A stretch of 64,000 bases of DNA from Sphagnum compactum (taxonomy: Eukaryota > Bryophyta > Sphagnopsida > Sphagnales), in the NCBI GenBank assembly GCA_965153455.1, contig OZ234504.1, forward strand, positions 1,116,001 through 1,180,000, read 5' to 3'. Each line of letters begins with the position of its first letter. Within the stretch, counting starts at the first letter, position 1. Both the position numbers and the translations under genes were made by a program. This document shows positions 48,661 to 60,030 of the stretch, one piece after another. The notes beneath the pieces are model-generated. The model was not told the origin of the DNA and did not search any database. It worked only from the letters and a program-made list of their open reading frames with translations.

Positions 48661-49684
48661 TTAGAACCTATAACAATTCACAATTTGAAGACCAAGGAGA
48701 AGGGTGTTTGCCAACTCCACCACTCAAAGTGAAAGATTAGTTGATTGAGACAAGCCCTTACAAAAGGAAAAAAACCATCACTTGTGAATGTATGTCAATG
48801 AAGGAAAATGCATAAAAGCAAGAAACCCAACTGTTTTGAACGTCATTGGAACATTGGCAAATATGAGAAGACAAGTCTCTATAGGCATGTCTAAATATGG
48901 TTGCCTTCTAGACCAGATTTCAACATTCAAGTGGGCTGGCTAGCTACTACTACCCTTGGCCATACACTTTATTCTACGCAAACACTTGCAATCAACACTG
49001 ACAATCTGATATTTTGTATATATACATACATGAACAAATTGATTGAACTTGGGATACAAGCAACCCACATATTTTGTGGCAACACGTAAGGGAGAGTGTC
49101 TGGTATGCTCAACTCTTTTGCGGATGTGGAAACAACATAATCATGAGATTCACCATGTAGCACATAATAATGGAAATAAGTAAATAATGACGAACCAAAA
49201 GCAAGGGGGCGGGTCGGCGGGGGCGGGGTGGAGAAAGGCACTGTAGAGGGGTTGTTGTACCATGTCCGTAGTCCATACCTCTGGCAACCGTCCAAGGAAT
49301 CCCCAGTTTCATGACCAGTTTGTCACACTGGCTAGATCCCACCCTGGTTTGACCTTAGATCTCATTCAGGAGTCATATTCCTCTAGTCCAAGTTAATGAT
49401 TTGCACCGAAGTCCCTGCACTAGCAACAGCACCTTTCTTACATTTTCTGTGTAAGCAGCATATCAACACCAACTAGCTGCTGCTAGGTGGTCTAGAGGCC
49501 TCATTAACCTGACAGCAATGATCAGGTTTGATGAGGGTTCGAACTTGGGGGGTCCGCTTCTTTGTACTTTTACTAGTCTATCACTCAAAAAACATGAGGG
49601 TTAAGAATTAATACCTAGTTAAAAGTTACTGTTGCGGCCACACATCCCCAGTCTAGTATAATTTACAACAAGACTGTTCATTCC
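48661..49684. other. Unassigned sequence
   Basis: No gene is recognised. GC-rich GGGGCGGGTCGGCGGGGGCG occurs near 49205. Open stretches of 77-108 codons on the minus strand have no motif. Confidence 0.4.
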
Positions 49685-50259
49685 CGTGTTGGGCGGGTAT
49701 TTGATTTTGTTGATGACTGCTGGTTCCATTTTAAAATAAAATAAAATTAGAACTATATAACTGTCAACTTTTGGTTTTTGGAAGGAAAAATTCAAAATCA
49801 AAGACCCACTGGTTCTGATTATTTCAAAACCCTAAAAGAACCAGCAGCTAACTATTACACTGAAGTCACTTTTTTTTCTGAAATGCGTCTAGGCCATATA
49901 CCAAAAATAGGTCTTTGCTTTTTTGTGATGTTGCTCAAGTGGTGATCGTTCATAAGTATATTTAACCAAATTTGGCAATATTCAACATATGAAATTAAAA
50001 AATCTTAAGCACCCTTTCATATTATAGGCAATTGTGGAGATTTTTAGGATTTCAAAAAAATTTAGTTCTTGTTTTTTGGCCAACTTTTTGTAAAAACAGG
50101 GAATGCAAACTGAATATTCGTTTTTGAATTATTATTTTTTTGGCAAAATGGTGAATATCCGCTCCCAAAACAAAAGACTGCACTGTTATGAACCGGTAGA
50201 ATCACCCTGATAACCGCTGGGCGTTCTGTTCCTGTTGAATTGATAAACGCCCAACACTG
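49685..50259. mobile_element. Candidate hAT-like element enclosing a dispersed repeat copy
   Basis: CGTGTTGGGCGGGTATTTGA on the left and CGCCCAACACTG on the right form inverted ends 575 bp apart. The interior includes GGTTCTGATTATTTC-type phrases and the dispersed repeat copy at 49918-50170. Flanking 8-mers (TTCATTCC and CTTGATCT) do not match, so an intact insertion is not proven. Confidence 0.5.
49918..50170 (+). repeat. Unnamed dispersed repeat, copy 4
   Basis: Contains TTTTGTGATGTTGCTCAAGT, GGTGATCGTTCATAAGTA, TTTAACCAAATTTGGCAATA, GGCAATTGTGGAGA and TTTGGCAAAATGGTGAATAT. It is collinear with copy 1 at 44935 over about 200 bp. Confidence 0.7.
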
Positions 50260-51722
50260 CTTGATCTTCCACTTTGGTACAGTTCACAAGTTATAAATCC
50301 CAAGGAATTTTTTCTTTGTTCATGACTGTTGGAATCCAAGAACTTGTAACAAGCATTTGGCTAAGTAAGAATCAGGATCAGAATGACATGATCCCAGCTG
50401 GTGTTTCCTAAATTCACAGCCTGAGCACATGACATGAATGATCACATGAGCTGCTGCTCATACAGTAAGGAGTACTACTGTACTGCTGGAATGGTGTTAC
50501 TGAAAGAGGAAAAGAGTTTCAAAACATGCCAGGAGCACTACTAGCTGCAGCAAATTGAAGCTGGAAATCAGTAAATTGTCTAAAGAGCTATTGATATAAT
50601 AAAGCTCTGGAGTTGCTGAGTTTTTGGAAAAAGATTTGTTGGTGGGTCCTTCAACAGATCAAACCCACATGTGTGAGTAGAGTGTGTGTAGGCGCGAAAT
50701 TATGTTGTTCTGCTGAGGAAGCTTTTCTTTTGGTTTACTGAGATGGATCTCGCCCAAGTCTCCCCCACCCCACCAACTTACCCAATTTACTGAATGGGCA
50801 GCTGGTGGACGACTGGTGGACCTGATCACGACAGAGCTAGAAAATGGTTGACAAACTCTAAACATATTTGTATACATTGGCGTGATGAATTGCAGCTCTA
50901 CATCGATCCTGCATGGCAATTTATATATATGCGGGCCTTGTAATACTAGCTTGCAAGTGGACAAAACATTTTCGTGTACATATGGTATATTCTTAAAGTG
51001 ATTAATATGACATAGCAGCTTCGTCCTGCATTAATTTCTTAGGTCGAGATTAATCAAGAGCTCATGATGAGCTAGCCATGTACGTACATGTGATAACAGA
51101 AGTGAAACCCCAGTGACTTATAAGAATGCAGGCTGCACATGCTGCTGCTACATACACATATGTATATAGTCTGCTTCCGGCCCTGGAGTCCTTCGAGCAC
51201 AGACCCGTAAAACAACCAGGATTGAGGGTTTAGCTGCACAGTGCACATGACTTATAACCAGTGGGGTACTCTAGGGACTGCAGTTAGGAATCCAAGCTTA
51301 ACGACAGCCGTTTATGAAAGATGCCAGAGTCTTTCTTAGAGCATCTGCTATACGGGTGCAGCTCACTTGAGGGAGGGTTTGATAAATATTTGTGGAACTA
51401 GAATGGGCGTCGACTTCCTTCTTGAGCCGATGCAGAATTTATTCCTGTTGTTAATTAGAATTAAATCATTCATGTCTTAGAAGCATTACTTTCCACCAAC
51501 TTAAGCCAAGAGTCTTGGTGACACCTTACAGAAAACAGAACCGTCTGCAAGAAACTGATCAAGGAACAAGGACATCATGCATGTTGAGGATTTGAACAAC
51601 GTCCAAACGGCACCAGTTATACCAGCTTCGACATAACTGCAAAGAAGAAGACAAGCGGAGGGAAGTGGATCAAGCACTGACATCGGCTGCTACAAACCCG
51701 CTTGAAGAGGCGGAACCAGCTC

Positions 51723-51805
51723 TGACTGGACTACTTACTAAGAGCAAAGTTCCATGACCCAGCTCATGACTGGACTAATTACTAGGAGCAAAGCTGGTCC
51801 ATGAT
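51723..51805 (+). repeat. Tandem duplication, 44-bp unit
   Basis: TGACTGGACTACTTACTAAG with its continuation GAGCAAAGTTCCATGA at 51723 is repeated from 51767 with four or five differences. Confidence 0.85.
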
Positions 51806-52350
51806 CTATCCATGGATGCCCGGCGATTTCAATCTGCATGAGAACGACCTGGAGAGCACATAGACTGCCTGAAGGACGCGTACTGCCCCATCTGTCGACA
51901 CTCTCCACTACACTACACACAAGATATTAAGAAGATCACATTCATATTCGTCCAGCGAGCAAAGCATTCAACCACGGCAGGTAACCTAACAATATGTATA
52001 CTCTTTATTTATTGTGCAGTTTCTTCTATGAAGAGAAACTGGTTTATCAAGCCCAAAGGGAACCAGCTACCTATCCTTGCAGGTAGCGAGATAGCTCACA
52101 TGGGATCTTACAGCTAGTCACTGGAGTACGTCGCCAATGCATGTGGTCAACGCGGTTGATCATCGACTACCCAAGCCTAACCTGTGTAGTCTACATTTGT
52201 ATATGAAAAAAAGTTGGCCAGCCGGCCGAGTACCTTACAGTGTAGGGCTTACACTCAATGCAGAATCTACGAGTAACCCAACACGAAAGTACTGCAAGAT
52301 TCAAGCTCAGCTCAGCCAAAACAAGTCGAGGTCTCTCGACCAAAAGAAAC

Positions 52351-52426
52351 GAGAGAGTGATTTAGTCACCCATTTCAGGTCATTTGAGCTCTTTGATCTC
52401 AAAAGAGCTGAAATGTCACTCTCTCT
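52351..52426. other. Imperfect hairpin with nested inverted repeats
   Basis: GAGAGAGTGA, CATTTCAG and AGCTCTTTGA on the left face TCAAAAGAGCT, GAAATG and TCACTCTCTC on the right around a TC centre. The left arm carries two extra segments of about 10 nt, so the stem has bulges. The GTGATTTAGTCAC within the left arm is itself a small inverted repeat. Whether it is transcribed is unknown. Confidence 0.6.
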
Positions 52427-53183
52427 TTTAAGCTGTTTCTACAAACTTTCAAAGAAATGTTATAGAACTTGCAACCGCCCTAGACGCGGTCGCAGATCAG
52501 CTACATGAGGCGGCCGTTCTCCTCTTCGGTTTCTAGACTTTGATCCTGGTTCCATCAGGACGCTGAATTGATGATTACTTATTTACACCATGACCAGCAC
52601 CCTCGCCGCGCCATATGTCAATACTAGAAGCTACTGCTGCTGTTGACGGTGAGGTGATCAATTGAATGCCGCAGAGGCAGACGCAATCTCTAAGCCGGCC
52701 GCCACGAACTAGTACTTTTGGGTCATCCACTCGAGCTGGAATTCGATACCGAAACCACCTTTGAACATCCATTGTGAGCTGCGACAACACCTGCACAGCA
52801 TGATCACATGTACACAGATGTTGATCAGCAACGTACTTGGACTGATCATTTATGTTTTAGGTTTTAGCTAGTGAACCTCTCATAGATTCCTCAAAGGAAA
52901 ACGCCCACCTAGAGCTTCGCAATGTCGAAAGTGAACTTGCAAAGGTTCAAAGGTTCACATTGCAAAACTTGCTGAGACCTAGCTACTGCTGCAACGTTGG
53001 ATTCTTGGTTGTTTCATTGCTGGGTCATCAACTATGACTGGGGAGTCTAGAGTCGTCTCGAGTCAAGGTCTACGACTATAGATGCATGTATACTCCTCAA
53101 GAGCTTGACGGTTTCTTGCATGCTTACCATGAGATTCTTTGGACTTGAGTGGTGCTCGTCTTCGTGAAAAGATTTTCATTACT

Positions 53184-54386
53184 TTATCTACACAACGGCG
53201 GCTGCATGAAGACACTGTCATAGAACAGGCCATTAGAGCTGGATGTCAATGGTGGAAAATTCATGGGTAAATCCGGCAACGTGGATCCAAGGCCTGTGAA
53301 AATACTATCCAGATCGCTGAAACCAGTAGGAGCAGCTACCCCATTGAAATCAAGAGGTGGAAGCACGCTTGCAAGACTAGGCATGAAATTCATGTCCTTA
53401 GACGACGACGTGAATTCTGCAGCAGCAGCATATGCAGCAGAGGCCATAGTCGTAGTAGTTTGATCAGACGTTGTATAATCTTCTTCATGGCTGTTGTTGC
53501 AACAACTCATCGGCATATTGAGTTCTGTGCATTGAAGAAAGTCTGCAGATCCAGAAATGAACGGGGCAGGAATCTCGTTCAGCGAGTAGGGCGCCTGTCG
53601 GTAAGAGAAGAAGCTGCTACCATCTGAGTCTGGAGAATGCATTGAACTGCTGCCTTGGTTGTTGTGCTGCTTCAACTGCAACTGATCTTGCTGATTGCAG
53701 GTCACGGAAGTGCGCGAGTCGACGCTGCTATAGAAACTGAAGCTGGTGGAGTCCATGCTGTTCGACGTCAGGCTATAACTATCAGTTTCCAAACCGTTGC
53801 AGCATCGAACTGGTGAGGAGTCTTGCTGCTGATCCGCCGCGGACATTCCAGCAGCGATCATCGTCGGAATCCTCGAATCACATGCAGCAGGTGCGGACAT
53901 ATTGTACTGGCAGCTGCTCAAGAGCTGGTGGTGGTCGACAGTTTCTTGAAAACCTGAAGAAGAATCCGGCGAACTCACTGCAGCTGCTGTTGCGCCGTAA
54001 GGAGCTGCCACGGTTACTGTCTTGGTTCGAGCTCTTCGTTGTGGTCGGCCCCCTGTACTACTACTCTCTTTGCGGGGTCGGCCGGTCAGTCTTTGCACAG
54101 TTGAGCGGAAGTTCGCGACATCCGTCTTGATAATCTTGGGCGCAAAGATGTGGATGACTCGAATGGTGGGCGCCAACATAGTAGTACTCGGCTCATGAGC
54201 AGGATGCAGATGTCCTTTGAACCCGTCTCGGCGAACTCCGGCAGCAGCAGCAGGCGATGACCCGATTGTCGCTTTTCCAAGAGTTCGCGAGGTTTTGCTT
54301 AGGCCAAGCATTGCAGGATCTCCACTCATCATCATATTGTGATCGCTTGTAAAACCCTGATTCTCAGTTATGTACTGCAGAGCCAT
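53184..54386 (-). CDS. VQ-motif protein, intronless
   Basis: A 400-codon open frame from ATG at 54386-54384, in good start context (G at -3, G at +4), to TAA at 53186-53184. The VQ core FRSTVQRLTG lies at residues 93-102 and fits FxxxVQxLTG; it is preceded by IRVIHIFAPKIIKTD (75-89), a typical approach to the motif in MKS1/SIB-like members. VQ proteins are plant nuclear cofactors that bind WRKY transcription factors and are often MAP-kinase substrates; many Ser-Pro and Thr sites here would fit but are unproven. The motif is followed by GRPRK (102-106) and GRPQRRARTK (113-122), basic stretches that resemble AT-hook cores or a nuclear signal. A long Ser/Gln-rich middle leads to a conserved-looking tail with LPPLDF (about 341-346) and LPDLPMNFPPL (about 370-380). 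At 400 residues it is longer than most VQ proteins. Lack of introns is common in the family. Confidence 0.92.
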   Translation of the reverse strand: MALQYITENQGFTSDHNMMMSGDPAMLGLSKTSRTLGKATIGSSPAAAAGVRRDGFKGHLHPAHEPSTTMLAPTIRVIHIFAPKIIKTDVANFRSTVQRLTGRPRKESSSTGGRPQRRARTKTVTVAAPYGATAAAVSSPDSSSGFQETVDHHQLLSSCQYNMSAPAACDSRIPTMIAAGMSAADQQQDSSPVRCCNGLETDSYSLTSNSMDSTSFSFYSSVDSRTSVTCNQQDQLQLKQHNNQGSSSMHSPDSDGSSFFSYRQAPYSLNEIPAPFISGSADFLQCTELNMPMSCCNNSHEEDYTTSDQTTTTMASAAYAAAAEFTSSSKDMNFMPSLASVLPPLDFNGVAAPTGFSDLDSIFTGLGSTLPDLPMNFPPLTSSSNGLFYDSVFMQPPLCR

Positions 54387-55110
54387 GGCTCGAACTTCTT
54401 ACCAGGAGCCGCTAGCCAGGAGATTGTGATCAACCAAAGTGGAAGAAGAAAAAATGTGTCTAGCTAGGTTCTGAACAAGCTAAGCTTGTCGACCAGCTGC
54501 GTCGAGTACTCGGTCCTCTTAATTATGGTGGTGGAAGCCTAATCAACATTGTCTCTCTAGGGACAAGTCTCATGGAGAAGTTGTCGGCACACAGTGCACT
54601 CTTCGTCTCTCTTACACCACACTAAGCCGCACACTCCTATTAGATCTGTAAGGAACACGCTCTTGACGATACTCACTTAAGAACTGCAAGAAGATCATGA
54701 ACTATATACTACTTATATGAGCACTGTGATAGTACGCGTAAACTTGTGCTACTTAGGCTATGAGACAATGAACTAGACGTCGCGCGATGCAACGATTGAC
54801 AACACGCAGTGCAGCACTAGCTAAGAGTGCTCCAACAGCTTCAAGCTTTTGTACCACAACTCGTTTTCATGATTGTGTCTCTTTCGACTGTGACTGACAT
54901 CTGCTGAGACCCACCTACAAATGAAAGCAGCAACTGCGTGGTCTTCAGCTCTCCCTTGCTCTCACACCCACAGCCTCGAACCTCCTCCTAGCTTGAATCT
55001 CTTTCGCTCAACTCGTGAAGCTGTGTCCGATACTGAAACCCTGAGCGCTCGAGTTGATCTGATCTATCTACTCGCTCTCTATGATTCTAAGTTCTAACCT
55101 TTCTGATCAC

Positions 55111-55119
55111 CTTTTATAG
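55111..55119 (-). promoter_or_regulatory. Candidate TATA box for the VQ gene
   Basis: The minus strand reads CTATAAAAG. If used, it would give a 5' leader of about 690 nt. TATA-like sequences ATATAAG and TATATAG at 54702-54719 on the minus strand are alternatives that would give a leader of about 290 nt. Sequence alone cannot choose between them. Confidence 0.45.
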
Positions 55120-55271
55120 TCTCTGATCTCGGCCGGATCTTTATCTCGAGCAATCTGGAGCTCCAACATGAGCAAGAGTGTGACTCCAGAGACCCATGAA
55201 ACCCTGATCTAGTCCCACAGTGCCTTCGTCGTCCGGTCTTGAGCAACTAGTCACGTCATTCCTTGAATCTC

Positions 55272-55277
55272 TTGACC
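55272..55277 (+). promoter_or_regulatory. W-box core upstream of the VQ gene
   Basis: TTGACC, the core WRKY binding element, lies upstream of the TATA candidate; a further TTGAC occurs at 54796-54800. WRKY control of VQ genes is known in other plants, but 6-bp matches are expected by chance. Confidence 0.3.
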
Positions 55278-57201
55278 TTGATCAAGCTCCGTCTCTGATC
55301 TCTTTCCCTTCACGGCACGGCCACGCCGCCACACCTACAAGAAATCTCTTCAACTCTAACTCTCTATACGCTTTTATTCCTTGCAGTGAGCGTCCTGTAG
55401 TCGAGATCGCTAGCTAGCTCTTGAAAGTATAACGAATCTATGACCTGACATGCAATGGACACGGGACTGAACGAGGACAGTGCGGTGAAAACTGGACTTC
55501 AGAGAGATTTGAGGACGATTTGTTCACAGGAAGAGCAGCACTGGAGATTATCAGAGCGATTGTTCAAGCGAGTTGGAAGCAAAGCATAGCAGAAGAAGGA
55601 GAAAAGTGTAGGAGAAATAGGTGAGGTGTGAGGGTAGGAGATATGAAGTCGGGAAACTTCGGTACTAGAGTGAGAGAGAGGTGTACATACCACTGTACAA
55701 GTAGACCCCACACTATTTGTGAGATAGTGGGACCCACTGCTCCAAGAGGGTAAAAGCTTCATTTCTTCTTTTGTCTTTCCGGGCGCCCATCTTTCTCTTT
55801 TACAACTTACTCTGCCAGCAGCTTCAATATGATCATCCTGTCTTCTTCAATCGGCCGCCCGTGGCAGCTTGTCTCGAGTGGGACCATGCAAGACACATGA
55901 TGACAGTTTGCGAAATGGTGAGAAGTATTCAGAACTCTTCCTTATCCTTCCACTTGGATTGGACTCAGTAAGAAATGCAACTTGCAAGGTCGTCGACCAG
56001 CTTGTGTATGTCTAATTTTTCACGATTTTATCTAGTGTCTGCAAGCTGCTGCTCGACTGAACTGTTCAATCTGTTGTTCAACGTCGGGCTGCGTTCTAGC
56101 GTGCGTGGTCATGACGACACAAACTACTAGCTAGCGCTAGCTCTCCACCCGTTGATTCTTTTACTAGATTTTTTCTATGGATGTTTCTGGCTGCCACCAA
56201 TATATGCGCCAAATATTGGACTGTGAAATCCTCGAGAAAAGCATCCCGCAGCCGCTTGAGACACAAATAGTGCAGCTGTCTCCATCCACAAAACCTTGAA
56301 CTTTTTTCCTACACCGCACGGCCTTGTTTGTTTCATCCAAACAATGGCCGTAACGTACGTGTTTGATCATGGATCTCATCATCTCAGCAGCTGCTCGCCC
56401 AAGTTACAATAATATACTGCTGAGCTTATAAATCATTTTACTTATACATAGATTCATTTCTTGTAACCCTGCATAATTCATTCAGTGCCAGGGTTTGTGA
56501 TACAAGTTTCCATTCTCTTTTTGTGTCTCGGATCGACTCAATTGTTGCCAATTACTATTGCTGAAGGTTTTTTGACCCATTCTTATAGTGATTTGTGAAA
56601 TGTGAATTTGTACCCACATTCAAGAGTTTTCAAATCTTCTTCACTCGACACCTCTACTAATTAAAAACCTTCTTTTTAAAGCTTTCAAGTCCAGCTCTAC
56701 TGGCTTGCTTGCTGCACTTGTAAGCTGGGCCGGGACGTATATTTATACAACACCTGATCTAGAATTATAACGTTTTCTTTTTCTATTAATTGCAGATAAA
56801 CATGTGCCTGATGATCAATATATAGGAGATCCTACAGTTGCTATCATGAGTACACACATAATTTTAATACCGGTTCTAGTATTTTACTTTTGCATCTGTT
56901 TCTGTACTGATGCTTTCAAATTGATCCTCAAGAATTAATAAACTTTGGCAGAGATTCATCACATTAATAGGGCAATTTGTCCACTATCAGGTGATGCATT
57001 GTGTATAAGATTGGAAAAACTCATTGGGAATTGAGGTACCCTGTGAACAATCAAATCTTAATCTGACTGTGCAGAAAAACATGGAATTAAACACACTGTT
57101 GTCGTCAACTGTTCTCATCAACTAGCTAGACTGGTGAACTCATGCTTCAGCCAAGAAGAGATTGTTACATGAGTACTAGATAAGTACACGCTAGTTTAAT
57201 C

Positions 57202-57219
57202 ACCGGCCCAGGGGCCGGT
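57202..57219. repeat. Short GC-rich palindrome
   Basis: ACCGGCCC and its exact complement GGGCCGGT are separated by AG. Too short to assign a function. Confidence 0.7.
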
Positions 57220-57404
57220 ATTGGTGCGGAAGTGATGAATATGAGCATTGAGTGCACTGTGCTTGCTAAACTCTGCAGTGCTGGTGGGCCGCTTACTTCA
57301 TTACTGCACCCATTTGCTCAATGTTGCAATCTGCATAAAATTCAGTCGGGAGCTGCTACTGGAGGATCGATCAGTCGAGCTTTGGACTCCTCCTCCCTGC
57401 CCCC

Positions 57405-57600
57405 GAGGTGATCATCCATAACAGGATTTAGCCTAATCTGGGTAGAAACAAATTACGAGAGTAAAACAAAATTAGGCATGATCCTTCTACATTTCTGGCT
57501 ACCTACTAGAACTTCATATATTACAATCTAAATTTCTTTTTTATTTTTTAAAATTTGGCTAAAGAAAAACCCAAAACAAAATGCTGGCAAAGTTCAAGAA
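57405..57600 (+). repeat. Unnamed dispersed repeat, copy 5
   Basis: Contains GAGGTGATCATCCATAACAG, GATTTAGCCTAATCTGGGTA, TTTCTGGCTACCTACTAGAA and AAATGCTGGCAAAGTTCAAG. The 5' TTTTGTGATG start is missing or diverged. Confidence 0.65.
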
Positions 57601-57854
57601 GTTTTACTTAATCAGTAATTCGACTGCAAGAATTATCCCTGCAGCACACGTTAGAGAGAAATGAGAATACAAAGTCCCTCTTGAAGTATTCCTAGTCTTA
57701 CACCTACCTACTTAGCTTTCTTAAATAGTTGGTAAAAAAGCTAATAGCGTGCTTAATAAAGATCCTCATCATCATATCAATGATGGTCATTCATATCCAA
57801 GCACATTTGTTTCCTCTTTTCTTGTTAGTCTGTTATATGCTAGACAGTGTTTTG

Positions 57855-58045
57855 TTTTTCAATTTTGTGAGGTAGCTAATGCATGTAGCAATCATCCATG
57901 AGCTGATTCAGCCAAATTTGGCTATTAACAAAATATGAAAGGAAAAACTTTTAACGTCCTTATATACTTTTGGCTACCTACTCGAACCATATATAGAAAT
58001 CTGGCAAATTTTTTAATATTTAAAATTTGAAACAGCACATGTCCA
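57855..58045 (+). repeat. Unnamed dispersed repeat, copy 6
   Basis: Contains TTTTGTGAGGTAGC, CAATCATCCATGAGCTGATT, CAGCCAAATTTGGCTATTAA, TTTGGCTACCTACTCGAACC and ATATATAGAAATCTGGCAAA. Same orientation as all other copies. Confidence 0.7.
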
Positions 58046-59800
58046 ACATTTCACTGTAAGAGCTAAACTACAATTTACATCTTTGATAGTAAAGTTTCCA
58101 GGCCAAGAGCTGTTCTTACCTAGCTCTAAAACTGGCTTTTGGGAAAATTTGTGATTTAGAGACCTGGATGAATGAGTGCATTTGAGTCCAAGTTAAATAG
58201 CTACAATGGGGAGCAATCTTGAATACCTGCATGTGATATACAGATATGGACATTCCATTAATGAATATTGAATCCTCCGTCCAGCTTGTGCAAAGGTTGC
58301 CCTTTCTGAAGGCCTTTAAGGGTAGGCTACTAATATGCATGTTTTGGCTAATTAGTGGGGTTATATTGTTCAATAGTGAATATAAAATCAACATCCCACT
58401 ATAGGGAGACCAATTCATGACGCTCATCCAACAGTATTAATGTCACAAGAGTAGATTTAGTACCTCGACCCCCATTTAAGTCTTCATATGTTGCAGCAAA
58501 CTGAACAATCAGCAACTGATGCATATGTGTTGAAGGATCTGTGATTTTCCCTGGGTCATGAGTGAGGGTATTGTGATTACTCATGAAGACATTGCAATCA
58601 GTGTTTTTCTTTTTCCAACAAATTGTCATTTGTTTGAAGCCAAACAATTGAAATTTTTCTTTTCTATTGTAAATTCGACTAATTGTGAATTCTTTGGAAA
58701 ATTTTGCTAAATTGCCCATATAAAAAATTTGAAAAAAGAAAAAAGACCATGCTCAAGCATGATATGAAAATAATGTTTTCAATTTGCATGAGACTATTGT
58801 TGACTGTACCAAAAGGATTGTCAATTTGTATACTTAAGGTTCAAATTAGTTTCATCCACAACGGACTACAAGGACAAATGTTAGCACTATTAACCAGAAT
58901 ATAAATGCATATTTGTAAACCTTATTTGCTCCCCATCCACGTCCATATTGATGTAAGTGCATTTTAACACATGATCTAAATGCCTATTTCTCAGATTGTG
59001 ATCAAGTATTTAGTAGCTTAGTTTGCTTGAAAATACTAAACAACTTAACCATATGTTGCAGGTTTGCAAGGCAGCTAATATTTTTGTTATGTCATGTTAA
59101 AGGGGGCATTGCTTTAATTATGAATAGTTACAGTGATTGCAAATGTGTGGACAAAGTATGCCCACAACAAAAACAAAAAGACAAAAAAGACCAGAAATGA
59201 TTTGCAAATGGCCTTTCTTTTATCAATTATCAATGAACATGGACAAGTAAAACATGGATGTTGGAGAGGTTAAGAGTGTAATTTTGCAATCCTATGAATG
59301 TTAAGCTTTACATTTGCCAATATCCGTCTAAGGATACTACCAAGCCTTGAATTGGATCTGATTCTGATAGGTTATGTAAGGATTGAAACTCAGTGTGGAT
59401 AATGGGTAACAAAATTATTATCAGTCTACCTCATTCTTGGTATTTGAATGCACTAGTGTAACGTAGGAGAGGGGGATGCCATATAGTTCATTTTCCACCC
59501 ACGCTAAAAGAGAGGCTTAAAAATTTGACATGACATCACTTCACATGTTACTTTGTCATGTTTTGGAAAGAATGAACCGAAAGGAACATGAAAAGAATGA
59601 TTCTTTCAATTCCTTTTCCCCAAAATGGACAACAGATTTCAAAATGAGTTATAAGACTTCAAAACTTTGTAACAAAAGCAAGAGGGAAAAAGAAATTGCT
59701 CACATGCATACATTGTCTAAATGTCAAGAAAATTAATGTCCATGTTTAAATTTGTTGTGAGTGTTACATACTAAATCACCTGCTTCCTTATAGTAAATAC
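58046..59800. other. Unassigned AT-rich sequence
   Basis: No gene or repeat was recognised. Minus-strand open stretches of 103 and 106 codons (58116-58719) overlap in different frames and lack motifs. Confidence 0.4.
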
Positions 59801-59819
59801 TCCCATGGTTTTGCAAAAG

Positions 59820-60030
59820 TTCTCAACTGTTGGCCCACCTTGATTTGTGCATGGTTGCGGACGTTTGAAAGCTAGAAAAATTCCTAATCCAGAGTCCAGA
59901 CCTTTTTCATATGTTAATTTGTGCACATTTTGTGGAAGCCAAAAGTTGGTAATAAAGACCTTCTCAACAGTTGTCACATGTAAATTTGTGCAGAGTTTGC
60001 GTAAGTCCAAAAGTTAGAAAAAATATATAC
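59820..60030 (+). repeat. Three degenerate direct repeats, AATTTGTGCA type
   Basis: Blocks starting near 59836, 59908 and 59978 share (G/A)ATTTGTGCA followed by a TTTG(C/T)G or TTGCGG word, then a (C/G)AAAAGTT or GAAAGCT word. The first and third also share AGAAAAA and a CCGGAG or CCAGAG end. Confidence 0.5.

Larger units (their letters stand above)
50400..53183. other. Low-copy-looking flank 3' of the VQ gene
   Basis: Composition is balanced and no transposon signature appears. Open stretches occur (52137-52508 plus, 123 codons; 52796-52575 minus, 73 codons, preceded on the minus strand by a CTGTGCAG splice-acceptor-like sequence) but none matches a family I know. The VQ transcript's 3' UTR should occupy the part adjacent to 53183; no AATAAA is seen close by. 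Confidence 0.4.
54387..57200. other. Promoter, leader and upstream flank of the VQ gene
   Basis: Not AT-biased and free of recognised transposons, consistent with a gene promoter and leader on the minus strand up to roughly 55.1 kb. Minus-strand open stretches such as 55762-55499 (87 codons) have no domain. No divergent gene is supported. Confidence 0.45.

Noticed and set aside
52137-52508. 123-codon plus-strand frame in the VQ flank
   Set aside because: No recognisable domain, and it includes the hairpin sequence; coding status unsupported.
55220-55417. 65-codon plus-strand frame upstream of the VQ gene
   Set aside because: It starts at GTG and not ATG, is short and shows no domain; it lies in the VQ promoter or leader region.
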